Assembly: GCA_964386525.1 (NCBI GenBank)
Contig: CAYLSO010000305.1
Span: 1 to 18,230 of the forward strand
Direction: 5' to 3'
DNA: 18,230 nucleotides
From: CAYLSO01 sp964386525
GTDB taxonomy: Bacteria; Eisenbacteria; RBG-16-71-46; DASYSL01
The position numbers were made by a program, and so were the translations under genes. Shown here in pieces: positions 9,761 to 17,882 of the stretch; within the stretch, counting starts at the first letter, position 1; each line of letters starts with the position of its first letter. The notes below the pieces were generated by a model. That model was not told the DNA's origin and made no database searches. It saw only the letters and a program-made list of their open reading frames with translations.

Positions 9761-11385
9761 TCCCACTCGATGGTGGCCGGAGGTTTGCTCGACACATCGT
9801 ACACCACCCGGTTCACCCCGCCGACCTCGTTGGCGATGCGGCTGGCGGCCCGCACCAGGAGCCCGGCGGGCAGCCGGGCCCAGTCGGCGGTCATGCCGTC
9901 CTGGCTGGTCACCGCGCGCAGGGCCACGACGCGCTCGTAGGAGCGCTCGTCGCCCTTCACGCCCACCGTGCGCACCGGCAGCAGCACCGCGAACGCCTGC
10001 CACACGCGGTCGTACTGCCGCGCCCGCCGCAACTCCTCGAGGAAGATGGCGTCGGCCCGGCGCAGCACCGCGAGATCCTCCTCGGTGACCGCCCCCAGGA
10101 TGCGCACCGCCAGGCCGGGTCCGGGGAACGGGTGCCGCCCGACCAGGGACCGCGGCAGCCCCAGCTTGCGCCCCAGGGCCCGCACCTCGTCCTTGAACAG
10201 CAGACGCAGCGGCTCGACGAGCCGCAGGCGCATGCGCGCCGGCAGCCCGCCGACGTTGTGGTGCGACTTGATCACCTGCGCGCCGTGGCCCCCGGAGGCG
10301 CTCTCGATCACGTCCGGGTAGAGCGTGCCCTGGGCGAGGAAGTCCACCTTGCCGAGCCGCCGGGCCTCGGCCTCGAAGACGCGGATGAACTCGCGCCCGA
10401 TGATCTTGCGCTTGCGCTCGGGGTCGCTCACCCCGGCCAGGGCCCGCAGGAAGCGGCGGCGGGCGTCGACCCGCACCACCTCCACGCCCAGCCGCCCGGC
10501 GAGCGAGGCCATCACCTGATCGCTCTCGCCCTCGCGCAGCAGGCCGTGGTCGACGAACAGGCAGGTGAGCCGGCGGCCGATGGCGCGGTGGATGAGGGCG
10601 GCCACCACGCTCGAGTCGACGCCGCCGGAGAGCCCGCAGAGCACGCGCCGCTTCCCCACGGCCCGCCGGAGGACGGCCGCTTCGCGTTCCAGGAAGTCGC
10701 CCATGGACCAGCTCGGCTTGAGACGCGCGACGCGGAACAGAAAGTTGGCGAGCAGCGCGGCGCCGCCGACGGTGTGCACCACCTCCGGGTGGAACTGGAC
10801 GAAGTGCCACGGGCGCTCGCCGTGGCGGGCGCTGGCGACGGCGCAGTTGGCGGTGTGCCCGGTGGCCAGGAAGCCCGGCGGCAGCTCGGCGACCTCGTCG
10901 CCGTGGCTCATCCACGCCCGGAAGCGGCGCGCCAGCCCACGTGTCAGCTCGCTGGGGCGGTCGACGCAGTAGGTCACGGTGCCGTACTCGGCCCGGGCGG
11001 CGCGGGCCAGCCGGCCGCCCAGCTGCTGCATCGTGGCCTGCATGCCGTAGCAGATGCCGAGCAGCGGCAGCCCGGCCGCGAAGATCCCCGGGTCGACGCG
11101 GAAGGCACCCGGGCGGTAGGCGCTCGACGGGCTGCCCGAGAGGATGAGGGCCCGCGGCGCCAGGCGCCGCAGCTCGCTCGCCGCCAGGGTGTGCGGCCGG
11201 ATCTCCGAGTAGACGCCGGCCTCGCGGACGCGCCGCGCGATGAGCTGCGTGGTCTGCGAGCCGAAATCGAGGATGAGCACCCAGTCGCGCGGGCGGGCCG
11301 GCTCGGCCAGCGCGGCGCGCGGCGGCGCCGGGCGGGCCGGGTTCGGCGGGCGGGCCGCTCGCGAGTCGCGCCTGGCCGGGCTCAA
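9757..11385 (-). CDS. guaA: GMP synthase (glutamine-hydrolysing)
   Basis: GuaA aminates XMP to GMP using ATP and glutamine. The class I glutamine amidotransferase domain covers about residues 35-220: the nucleophile is Cys112 in GICYGMQ, with His199 and Glu201 in QFHPEV. The ATP pyrophosphatase domain contains the P-loop-like SGGVDSS (253-259). The C-terminal dimerisation domain ends with SKPPATIEWE, the usual family ending, so the protein (542 residues) is complete. The start is a TTG at 11385 that overlaps the purH stop as TTGA, without a visible ribosome binding site, which implies coupling to purH. It leaves a Pro/Ala/Arg-rich tail of about 33 residues before the core. The only other candidate seen, a GTG at residue 36, would begin inside the first conserved strand. 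Confidence 0.96.
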   Translation of the reverse strand: MSPARRDSRAARPPNPARPAPPRAALAEPARPRDWVLILDFGSQTTQLIARRVREAGVYSEIRPHTLAASELRRLAPRALILSGSPSSAYRPGAFRVDPGIFAAGLPLLGICYGMQATMQQLGGRLARAARAEYGTVTYCVDRPSELTRGLARRFRAWMSHGDEVAELPPGFLATGHTANCAVASARHGERPWHFVQFHPEVVHTVGGAALLANFLFRVARLKPSWSMGDFLEREAAVLRRAVGKRRVLCGLSGGVDSSVVAALIHRAIGRRLTCLFVDHGLLREGESDQVMASLAGRLGVEVVRVDARRRFLRALAGVSDPERKRKIIGREFIRVFEAEARRLGKVDFLAQGTLYPDVIESASGGHGAQVIKSHHNVGGLPARMRLRLVEPLRLLFKDEVRALGRKLGLPRSLVGRHPFPGPGLAVRILGAVTEEDLAVLRRADAIFLEELRRARQYDRVWQAFAVLLPVRTVGVKGDERSYERVVALRAVTSQDGMTADWARLPAGLLVRAASRIANEVGGVNRVVYDVSSKPPATIEWE

Positions 11386-12956
11386 TGGCGGAACTGGCGC
11401 CGGCCGGTGAAGACCATCGCCAGGCCGGCGGCGTCGGCCGCGGCGATGGACTCGGCATCACGCACCGAGCCGCCGGGCTGGATGCAGGCGGTCAGACCGG
11501 CGTCGCGCGCCACCTCCACCCAGTCGGCGAACGGGAAGAAACCGTCGGAGGCGAGCCCCGCCCCGCGCACGTCGTGGCCGGCGCGGCGCGCCTTCATGAG
11601 CGCGACGTGCAAGGCGTCGATGCGGCTGGTCTGGCCGCTGCCCACTCCCAGGGTGCGGTCGGCGCGCGCCACCACCACGGCGTTGGAGCGGGCCCGCGCC
11701 GCCACCCGCCAGGCGAAGCGCAACGCGTCCAGCTCGGCGGCCGTCGGCGCGCGGTGGGTCACGACCCGGGTCTCGGCCGCCGCGGCGTCCGGCCGCTCCC
11801 GCTGCACGAGCAGGCCGTGTCCGCGCGCGCGCATCTCCCAGCCGTCGCCGGCCAGGGCCGCCGGCGGGATGACCACGGCGCGCAGGTTCTTGCGCTTGCC
11901 GAGCTCGGCGCGCGCCGCCGCGCCGAACGACGGCGCCGCCACGCACTCGAGGAAGATCCCGCCCATGGCCGCGGCGCACTCCTCGTCCACCTCGCGGTTG
12001 ACCGCCACCACGCCGCCGAAGGCGGAGAGCTCGTCGGCGGCGACCGCCCGCCGGTACGCCTCGGCCACGGTGGCCCCCAGCCCGACCCCGCTCGGCTCGT
12101 TGTGCTTCACCACGGCGCAGGCCGGCTCCGCGAAGTCGTACGCGATGCGCGCCGCCGCCTCGAGGTCCACGAGGTTGTTGAACGAGAGCTCCTTGCCTTC
12201 GAGCACCGGGTCCTCGCTCCACCACGCCGTCCGGCCGGCCGCCGTGTAGAGCGCCGCCTCCTGGTGCGGATTCTCCCCGTAGCGCAGGTCGCGCGTGCGC
12301 CGGTAGGCGCGCACCCACGCCGCGGGCAGCCCGCCCCCGCCGCGCGCCGCGAAGAAGCCGGAGATGAGCGCGTCGTACTCGGCGGTGCGCTCGAAGGCGG
12401 CCTGCGCCCAGCCGCGCCGCTCGGCGAGCGTGGTGCCGCCGGCGGCCAGCGCGGCGCCGGCTTCCGGGTACTGCGCCGGCGTCGAGAGCACCGCCACGTG
12501 CGCGAAATTCTTCGCCGCGGCGCGCAGCAGGGAGACGCCGCCGACGTCGATCTGCTCGACCACCTCGTCCCAGGCCGCCGCCGGCGGCACCGACTCGAAC
12601 GGGTAGAGCGTCACGGCGACGAGGTCGAGGGGCGCCAGTCCGCGCGCCGCCAGGTCGCGCTCGTCGTCGGCGTCCCCGCGGCGCGCCAGGATGGCGCCGA
12701 AGAGATCCGGGCTCAGCGTCTTCACCCGCCCGCCGAGGAACTCCGGCGTGCGCGTCAGCAGCTCGGCGGCGCGCACCTCCAGGCCGAGGCCTCTGAGGTG
12801 CGCCGCGGTGCCGGTGGTGGCGTAGACCGCCGCGCCGTGGTCGAGCAGCGCCCGCACCAGCGTGTCGCCGCCCGCGCGCTCCGAGAGGGCCACGAGCGCG
12901 GCGCCGACCCGCAGGCGTCCCTCCGCCCGGGGCTCCGGCGCGCTGCCGGCGCTCAC
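11382..12956 (-). CDS. purH: Bifunctional AICAR transformylase / IMP cyclohydrolase PurH
   Basis: PurH carries out the last two steps to IMP: formylation of AICAR from 10-formyl-THF and ring closure. The 524-residue length is normal (E. coli 529). The transformylase half is well conserved: RYGENPHQ (225-232), GKELSFNNLVDLEAA, catalytic Lys284-His285 in VVKHNEPSG, SAFGGVVAVN, SNAVVV, GVGSGQTSRID, and the C-terminal SDGFFPFADWVE and IQPGGSVRD. The N-terminal cyclohydrolase half has the fold motifs GGRVKT (75-80), EQIDVGG (134-140) and LLRAAAKN (143-150), but several usually conserved pocket residues differ: SERAG instead of SDKTG, VKTLSP instead of VKTLHP, TLYPF instead of NLYPF. The GTG start at 12956 overlaps the purC stop as GTGA. 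Confidence 0.95.
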   Translation of the reverse strand: MSAGSAPEPRAEGRLRVGAALVALSERAGGDTLVRALLDHGAAVYATTGTAAHLRGLGLEVRAAELLTRTPEFLGGRVKTLSPDLFGAILARRGDADDERDLAARGLAPLDLVAVTLYPFESVPPAAAWDEVVEQIDVGGVSLLRAAAKNFAHVAVLSTPAQYPEAGAALAAGGTTLAERRGWAQAAFERTAEYDALISGFFAARGGGGLPAAWVRAYRRTRDLRYGENPHQEAALYTAAGRTAWWSEDPVLEGKELSFNNLVDLEAAARIAYDFAEPACAVVKHNEPSGVGLGATVAEAYRRAVAADELSAFGGVVAVNREVDEECAAAMGGIFLECVAAPSFGAAARAELGKRKNLRAVVIPPAALAGDGWEMRARGHGLLVQRERPDAAAAETRVVTHRAPTAAELDALRFAWRVAARARSNAVVVARADRTLGVGSGQTSRIDALHVALMKARRAGHDVRGAGLASDGFFPFADWVEVARDAGLTACIQPGGSVRDAESIAAADAAGLAMVFTGRRQFRH

Positions 12957-13873
12957 GGCCGCCCCGCCGGCGCCAGCCCCAGCCGCCGGGCCTCGGCCTC
13001 GCCCATCAGCCGCGCCGCCGCCTGCACGTAGCGCTCGCGCGTCGCCGCCACGACATCGGCGGGCAGCTCGGGGGCCGGCGGCTCGTGGTCCCAGCCCGAG
13101 CGGTCGAGCCAGTCGCGCACGAACTGCTTGTCGTACGACTCCAGCCGGCCGGCCGCGTACGCCGCCGCATCCCAGTAACGCGCCGCGTCCGGCGACAGGA
13201 TCTCGTCGATGAGCGTCAGCTCGCCCTCCACCCAGCCGAACTCGAATTTCGTGTCGGCGAGCACGAGGCCGGCGCCCCGCGCGATCTCCGCCGCCTCGCG
13301 GTAGAGCGCCAGGCTGCGCCGCTCGAGCCGCTCGGCGGTCTCCCGCCCGACCGCGCTGCGCACCTCGTCGCGCGTCATCGGCAGGTCGTGGCCCTGCTCG
13401 GCCTTGGTGGTGGGCGTGAAGCGTGGCGGGTCGAGCGGGCTGCCGTCGCGCAGGCCGGCCGGCAGCGGCTCGCCGTTGAGCGTGCCGGACTTCCTGTACT
13501 CCCGGTACCCGGAGCCGGTCAGGTAGCCACGCACCACGCACTCCACGTCCACGCGGCGGGCGCGCCGGCAGAGCATGGCGCGGCCCTCGAGCCAGTCGAG
13601 ATCGCCGAAGGGCGCCGGGAAATCGCGCCGCTCGGCGCTCACCAGGTGATGCGGGGCTGCGGCCTGCAGCCGCTCGAACCAGAACACCGACAGCTGCGTC
13701 AGCACGCACCCTTTGTCGGGGATCGGCGTCGGCAGGATGGAGTCGTACGCCGAGATGCGGTCGGAGGCGACGACCAGCAGCCGTTCGGCCCCCGCCTCGT
13801 ACACGGTGCGAACCTTGCCCTCGTGCCACGGCCGCACGCCCGGCACCTCGATCGCGAACCGCCTCCGGCTCAC
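12953..13873 (-). CDS. purC: SAICAR synthase PurC (long, yeast Ade1-like form)
   Basis: PurC joins aspartate to CAIR using ATP to make SAICAR. The 306-residue protein is of the longer class, about the size of yeast Ade1, rather than the short E. coli form (237). Signature 1 is VVASDRISAYD (34-44) and signature 2 is LADTKFEFG (205-213). GKVRTVYEAG (19-28) forms the nucleotide-binding start and RGYLTGSGYREY (115-126) is typical of the long form. The GTG start at 13873 overlaps the stop of the upstream HAD gene as GTGA and has a strong ribosome binding site inside that gene. The open frame continues far upstream through the HAD gene, but the conserved protein starts here. purH follows with another four-base overlap. 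Confidence 0.96.
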   Translation of the reverse strand: MSRRRFAIEVPGVRPWHEGKVRTVYEAGAERLLVVASDRISAYDSILPTPIPDKGCVLTQLSVFWFERLQAAAPHHLVSAERRDFPAPFGDLDWLEGRAMLCRRARRVDVECVVRGYLTGSGYREYRKSGTLNGEPLPAGLRDGSPLDPPRFTPTTKAEQGHDLPMTRDEVRSAVGRETAERLERRSLALYREAAEIARGAGLVLADTKFEFGWVEGELTLIDEILSPDAARYWDAAAYAAGRLESYDKQFVRDWLDRSGWDHEPPAPELPADVVAATRERYVQAAARLMGEAEARRLGLAPAGRP

Positions 13874-14613
13874 CGGGCTCCCTCCCTTCCCGCCGCGGGC
13901 CCGCCCTGGAAACCGGCCAGCAGCTGGCTGGCTTCCGCGGCGCGCGGCACGCCGGCCGGAACCTCTTCCATCCGGTAAGAACCGTACAGGTCCATGAGCA
14001 CCGGCCGCAGCCCGGCGGCCGCCGCTCCCTCGACATCCACGGTGACCAGGTCGCCCACGTAGGCGCACTGCCCCGGCGCGAGCCCGAGCCGCGCGCAGGC
14101 CAGGTGGAAGATCCGCGGGTCGGGTTTCTCGACGCCCACGTCGGTCGAGTCCACGACGAACTCGAAGTCGCCTGCGATCCCCAGCGAGGCGAGCAGCCAC
14201 TCGGCCCGGCCGTCGGAGTTGGAGACCGCAGCCACGCGGTAGCCGAGCCGCGTCAGCGCGCCCAGCGCCTCCACCATCCCCGGCTCCGGCCGGTTCCACA
14301 GGTGCTGCCGCCGGTGGAAGTCCACGAGCTTGTGAAACAGCGGCTCCACGGCTTCGGGGCGGGCCCCGGCGGCGAGCAGGAACGCCTCCCAGAAAGCGCG
14401 CCACGGGTCGGGAGGCGGCGTGCCGGCGCGCACCAGGCGGTCCACTTCGAGCCGGCCGGCCCGCTCCGCCCGGCCCACCCAGCCGTCGGGCGGCGCGCCG
14501 CCGGCTTCCGTGAGGTAGCGCGCCACGCGCGGGTGATCGATGGAGATCACCGTTCCCCCCAGGTCGAAGAGCACGGCGCGCACGCCGCGCACCGATTCCC
14601 AGCGTCCGTTCAC
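13870..14613 (-). CDS. HAD-superfamily hydrolase, probable phosphatase of unknown substrate
   Basis: The 247-residue cytoplasmic protein has the HAD Rossmann fold with an alpha-helical cap at about residues 28-105. The four motifs are visible: FDLGGT (16-21, nucleophile Asp17), AVSNSDG (129-135, Ser131), EKPDPRIF with Lys163, and YVGDLVTVDVEGA (185-197, Asp188 and Asp193). The second Asp of the usual DxD motif, the general acid/base, is Gly19. Some active phosphatases such as E. coli YihX also lack it, so activity is not excluded. The GTG start overlaps the purN stop as GTGA, and the stop overlaps purC, so the gene is built into the purine operon. A nucleotide or pathway-intermediate phosphatase is possible, but the substrate cannot be read from the sequence. 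Confidence 0.87.
   Translation of the reverse strand: MNGRWESVRGVRAVLFDLGGTVISIDHPRVARYLTEAGGAPPDGWVGRAERAGRLEVDRLVRAGTPPPDPWRAFWEAFLLAAGARPEAVEPLFHKLVDFHRRQHLWNRPEPGMVEALGALTRLGYRVAAVSNSDGRAEWLLASLGIAGDFEFVVDSTDVGVEKPDPRIFHLACARLGLAPGQCAYVGDLVTVDVEGAAAAGLRPVLMDLYGSYRMEEVPAGVPRAAEASQLLAGFQGGPAAGREGAR
13881..13886 (-). promoter_or_regulatory. Ribosome binding site of purC, inside the HAD gene
   Basis: GGGAGG on the minus strand, within the longer AGGGAGGGAG, lies seven bases before the GTG at 13873. It sets the purC start and is the clearest Shine-Dalgarno in the purine operon; the other overlapping starts have weak ones or none. Confidence 0.65.
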
Positions 14614-15257
14614 GCCCACTGCCGGTGCGCCCCCCGACCCCACACCACGCGCCGGCCCTCCAGCGCGAACGGCTCGGTGAGATAGCGGCGGACGGTCTCG
14701 GGGTACAGCCGGCGCTCGGCCTCGTGGAGACGCGCCGTCAGGCTCTCCAGATCGTCGGCCGGCAGCACGGGCACGACCGCCTGGCCGAGGATCGGGCCGC
14801 CGTCGAGGCTCGAGTCGACGAGATGCACGGTGCAGCCGGTCACCGACACTCCGTGCGCGTGCGCCTGGCGCGCCGCCTCCAGCCCCGGGAACGCCGGCAG
14901 CAGCGAGGGGTGGATGTTGAGCACGGCCATGGGGAAGGCCGCGAGGAACTCCTCGTGCAGCACGCGCATGAACCCCGCCAGCAGGACGACCCGCACACCG
15001 TTCTGGCGCAGCGTCTCCAAGTAGCGCAACTCGGCCTCTGGCGCCAGACGTGTGCGCTTCGGCCCCGGATCGAGGTAGAGCCCCGGCACGCCTCGCCGCC
15101 GCGCCTCGTCGAGCGCCCCGGCTTCGGGACGGTCGACCAGCAGCAGCGCGACCTCCCCCCCCAGCCGGCCGGAGCGGGCGGCATCCGCGAGTGCGGCGAA
15201 ATTCGAGCCTCGCCCGGACGCGAGCACGCCGAGCCTGACCACCGGGGCAGGAGTCAT
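14610..15257 (-). CDS. purN: Phosphoribosylglycinamide (GAR) formyltransferase PurN
   Basis: PurN transfers a formyl group from 10-formyl-THF to GAR, the third step of purine synthesis. The 215-residue length is normal. LASGRGSNF (12-20) is the phosphate-binding loop. The catalytic triad is Asn114 and His116 in LNIHPSLLPAFPG, and Asp152 in SSLDGGPILGQ. The ATG at 15257 lies 15 bases after the comEC stop, without a good ribosome binding site. It is the first gene of the four-base-overlap chain with HAD, purC, purH and guaA. No separate promoter was recognised, so transcription may come through comEC. Confidence 0.95.
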   Translation of the reverse strand: MTPAPVVRLGVLASGRGSNFAALADAARSGRLGGEVALLLVDRPEAGALDEARRRGVPGLYLDPGPKRTRLAPEAELRYLETLRQNGVRVVLLAGFMRVLHEEFLAAFPMAVLNIHPSLLPAFPGLEAARQAHAHGVSVTGCTVHLVDSSLDGGPILGQAVVPVLPADDLESLTARLHEAERRLYPETVRRYLTEPFALEGRRVVWGRGAHRQWA

Positions 15258-15272
15258 ACTGGTGGCCGGAAA

Positions 15273-17711
15273 CTACCACAGATGCCGCGCCCCCGCAGCG
15301 TCCCGCCGCCCGGCCGTCGCGCTCCCCAGGTCGAGTCGCGCCGTGCCCTGGAGATCGGTCCGCCAGAGCGGGATCCCCCGCTCGCGCAGGCGGGCCAGGG
15401 TGGCGGGATGGGGATGGCCGAAGCGGTTGTCGAGGCCGCAGGAGACGACGGCCCGCCGCGGCCGCAGGGCGTCCAGCAGCGCGGTGCCGGTCGAGGACCC
15501 CGCGCCGTGGTGGGCGAGCTTGACCACCGACGCCGGCGCGCGAACGCGCCCCAGCCACTCGGCCTCGGTGGCCGAGTCCGTGTCGGCGGTGAGGACGAGC
15601 CGGTCGGCGCCCGCCTCCACCTGCAGGACCACCGCGTGCTGGTTGACCGGCAGCCCGGTGTCGCCGGGCGGCGGCCAGAGCACGAGGACCCGGTAGCCGG
15701 GGCCCGCCAGCAGCGTGTCGCGGGCGGCCACGGTCCGCAGGCGGGCCCGGGTGCCGCGCAGCGCGCCCTGCGCCCGCAGCGCCGCCAGGGTCTCCCGCCC
15801 GCCGGCGACCGCGCGCACCGGCACGTCGCGCGCCAGGCCGCGCCACCCGCCCGCGTGATCGCCGTCCTCGTGCGTGATCACAGCCAGGTCCACGACGCGC
15901 ACGCCACGGGCGCGCAGAAACGGCGCCACTACGCGCGCCCCCGCGTCGAAGCCGGCGCGCGCCTCGCCCATATCCACGACCATCACCCGGCCGTCGCAGA
16001 ACTCGAGCACCTGGGCATCCCCCTGCCCCACGTCCAGCAGCCAGTAGCTGAGAGTGCTGCGCGGCGCCTCCCGGTGCGGCACGAACCCGGCGGCCACGAG
16101 GCCGACCCAACCCGCCACAGCGGCACCGCCGGCGGCGATCGCCCAGCGACGCAAGCGGGGCCGCACCGGTCCCCGCCCGGCCCGCGCGGCGACCAGAGCC
16201 GCCGCGCCGCCCACCCCGCCGCACGCCAGAGCGCCGACGGCCATGCCCGCGGTCATGGCGCAAGGCACCCAGGCGAGCGGCCAGCCCGAGAAGACCCCGC
16301 CCGCCCGCAGGAGAAACCCCGCCAGAGCGGCGAGCCCGCGCCACAGGCACCCGGGGACCGGCAGCAGCGAATCCGCTACGAGTAACGGCAGGCCGAGCGC
16401 CAGCAGCGCGGCGCAGACCGGCACCATCACCAGATTGCTGAGAAGCCCCACCGCACTCACGGCCCCGAAGCGCGCCGCCAAGAGCGGCAACACCGCCGCC
16501 TGGGCGACCGCGGTGCCCAGCACCGCCATGCCCAGCGACGCCGCGGCCCGGGCCGGCGCCAGCCGTCCGAGCGCGGCCGGCAGCACCCGGCCCAGCGAGC
16601 GGCCGATCGATCCGGCCGCCGCCAGCCCCGCGCTGGCCAGGCAGGAGAGCTGGAAGCCCACATCCAGCGCCAGGTCCGGCTGGGCCGCCGCCCCCAGCGC
16701 CGCGCTCCACACCAGCACCGCGACCCCGGAGGAGGGCCGCCCGAGCGCTCGCGCCCCGGCCGCGAGCGTGGAGGCCGTAGCCGCGCGCACGACCGAGGGA
16801 GACGCCCCCGTCAGGATGGAGTAGGCCCAGACGCCGGCCGTCGCCCACAGGCCCTCGGCGAGCGGCCGGGCCCCGAGGCCGCGCGCCAGAGCCGCCAGCA
16901 GGATCGCCACCAGGACCACGTGCTGCCCCGAGAGCGCCAGCAGATGCAGCGCCCCGGCGCGGCGCAGATCGTCGATCGCCTCGGGCGAGACGCGCCCGCG
17001 CTCGCCCAGCAGCAGGCCGCGCAGGAACTCGCCGGCCTCGCCGGGCACGCGTGCCCCCAGCCGCGCCGACCAGCGCTCGCGCACGCGCCCCAGATACGCG
17101 GCGGGCGACGGCGGCGGCGAGCGCGTCTGGCGCCACGCCGCACCGGTCAGGCGGGCGGCGAGCGCGGCGCCGCGCGAGCGCAGCCACTCCGCTTCGTCGA
17201 ACCCGCCGGGAGTGGTGCACGGCCGCGGCGCGCGCAAGCGCAGGTGCGCCGCGATGCGCGAACCGGCCCGCGGCGCTCCGGAGCCGGCCTCGCACCAGAC
17301 GCTGATCCCCGTGCCGGCGGGCAGACCGAGTGTCGAAGCCGTCACGCGCAGGGGGAAGCGTACCCCGCTGCGCGCCGCGCTCGGGGCCTCCCGCACGACC
17401 CCTTCGACCCAGCCTCGCCGCTCTTCCCGGAACGCCGAGCTCAGATCGGGAGGCCGGGCGCGCTCGGCCCGGAGGCTGCCGCGCGCCCCGGCCGCGCCGA
17501 CCAGCAGCACCCCCCAGGCGAGGGCCTCGACGCGCGGCCGACTGCGCCGCGACGCGGCGAAGAGCGGGACCGAGAGGATCGCCAGGCCACCCGCGCCCGC
17601 CGTCCACACGGCGACCCAGCCGCGCGGCGTGCAGGCGCCGGCCCCGGCGAGAACCGCGGTGACGAGCAGGGCGCAGGCGGCGGCGAACCCCATGCCCCGC
17701 GCCCGACGCAC
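15273..17711 (-). CDS. comEC: ComEC/Rec2 family DNA internalisation protein
   Basis: ComEC forms the inner-membrane channel that takes up single-stranded DNA in natural transformation. The 812-residue protein has the full domain order: N-terminal membrane helices (about 8-76), a DUF4131/OB-like region (about 95-195), the polytopic Competence domain (about 225-510, with HLLALSGQHVVLV at 256-268), and a C-terminal metallo-beta-lactamase domain (from about 553). That last domain carries LDVGQGDA (559-566), the metal motif THEDGDHAGG (613-622; His614, Asp616, Asp618, His619) and KLAHHGAGSS (731-740). The start given is a GTG without a visible ribosome binding site; an ATG six codons further in (17693) is a reasonable alternative. 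No other competence gene is in the window, so uptake ability cannot be concluded. Confidence 0.93.
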   Translation of the reverse strand: MRRARGMGFAAACALLVTAVLAGAGACTPRGWVAVWTAGAGGLAILSVPLFAASRRSRPRVEALAWGVLLVGAAGARGSLRAERARPPDLSSAFREERRGWVEGVVREAPSAARSGVRFPLRVTASTLGLPAGTGISVWCEAGSGAPRAGSRIAAHLRLRAPRPCTTPGGFDEAEWLRSRGAALAARLTGAAWRQTRSPPPSPAAYLGRVRERWSARLGARVPGEAGEFLRGLLLGERGRVSPEAIDDLRRAGALHLLALSGQHVVLVAILLAALARGLGARPLAEGLWATAGVWAYSILTGASPSVVRAATASTLAAGARALGRPSSGVAVLVWSAALGAAAQPDLALDVGFQLSCLASAGLAAAGSIGRSLGRVLPAALGRLAPARAAASLGMAVLGTAVAQAAVLPLLAARFGAVSAVGLLSNLVMVPVCAALLALGLPLLVADSLLPVPGCLWRGLAALAGFLLRAGGVFSGWPLAWVPCAMTAGMAVGALACGGVGGAAALVAARAGRGPVRPRLRRWAIAAGGAAVAGWVGLVAAGFVPHREAPRSTLSYWLLDVGQGDAQVLEFCDGRVMVVDMGEARAGFDAGARVVAPFLRARGVRVVDLAVITHEDGDHAGGWRGLARDVPVRAVAGGRETLAALRAQGALRGTRARLRTVAARDTLLAGPGYRVLVLWPPPGDTGLPVNQHAVVLQVEAGADRLVLTADTDSATEAEWLGRVRAPASVVKLAHHGAGSSTGTALLDALRPRRAVVSCGLDNRFGHPHPATLARLRERGIPLWRTDLQGTARLDLGSATAGRRDAAGARHLW

Positions 17712-17813
17712 GCGGCGTGCCGGGGCGGCCGCGACCGGGCCGGCGCCGCGCAGGCCGCTATGCCGGGCTGAGATGCGGGTGGTAGCGCCCGCGCGCCGCG
17801 GGCCCCGAAACGC

Positions 17814-17847
17814 CGGCGGGCGACGTCGCTGCCGACGCCGCCCGCCG
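17814..17847 (-). terminator. Strong terminator-like hairpin between the right-edge gene and comEC
   Basis: CGGCGGGCG pairs with CGCCCGCCG (9 bp). After one A/C mismatch, CGTCG pairs with CGACG (5 bp), closing on a four-base loop. The stem lies 36 bases after the stop codon of the minus-strand gene at 17883 and is followed on that strand by GCGTTTC, a short T run. It probably ends that transcript. The rest of the 171-base gap (17712-17813) shows no promoter I would defend. Confidence 0.6.
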
Positions 17848-17882
17848 CATCTACGACACCCGCGTCCGCCGCGCCGGCGGGA

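Noticed and set aside
13870..17607. A 1245-codon minus-strand open frame that would fuse the HAD protein to an N-terminal region across purN and comEC
   Set aside because: Only the last 247 residues have family motifs. The upstream part is an out-of-frame shadow of purN and comEC, and the GTG overlapping the purN stop is the natural start. The overlong frames at 11382-14036, 12953-14404 and 9164-11461 are explained the same way for purH, purC and the lipid kinase.
17712..17813. Promoter for comEC
   Set aside because: No pair of -35 and -10 elements with acceptable spacing was found; single TA-containing hexamers such as the one near 17759 lack a partner.
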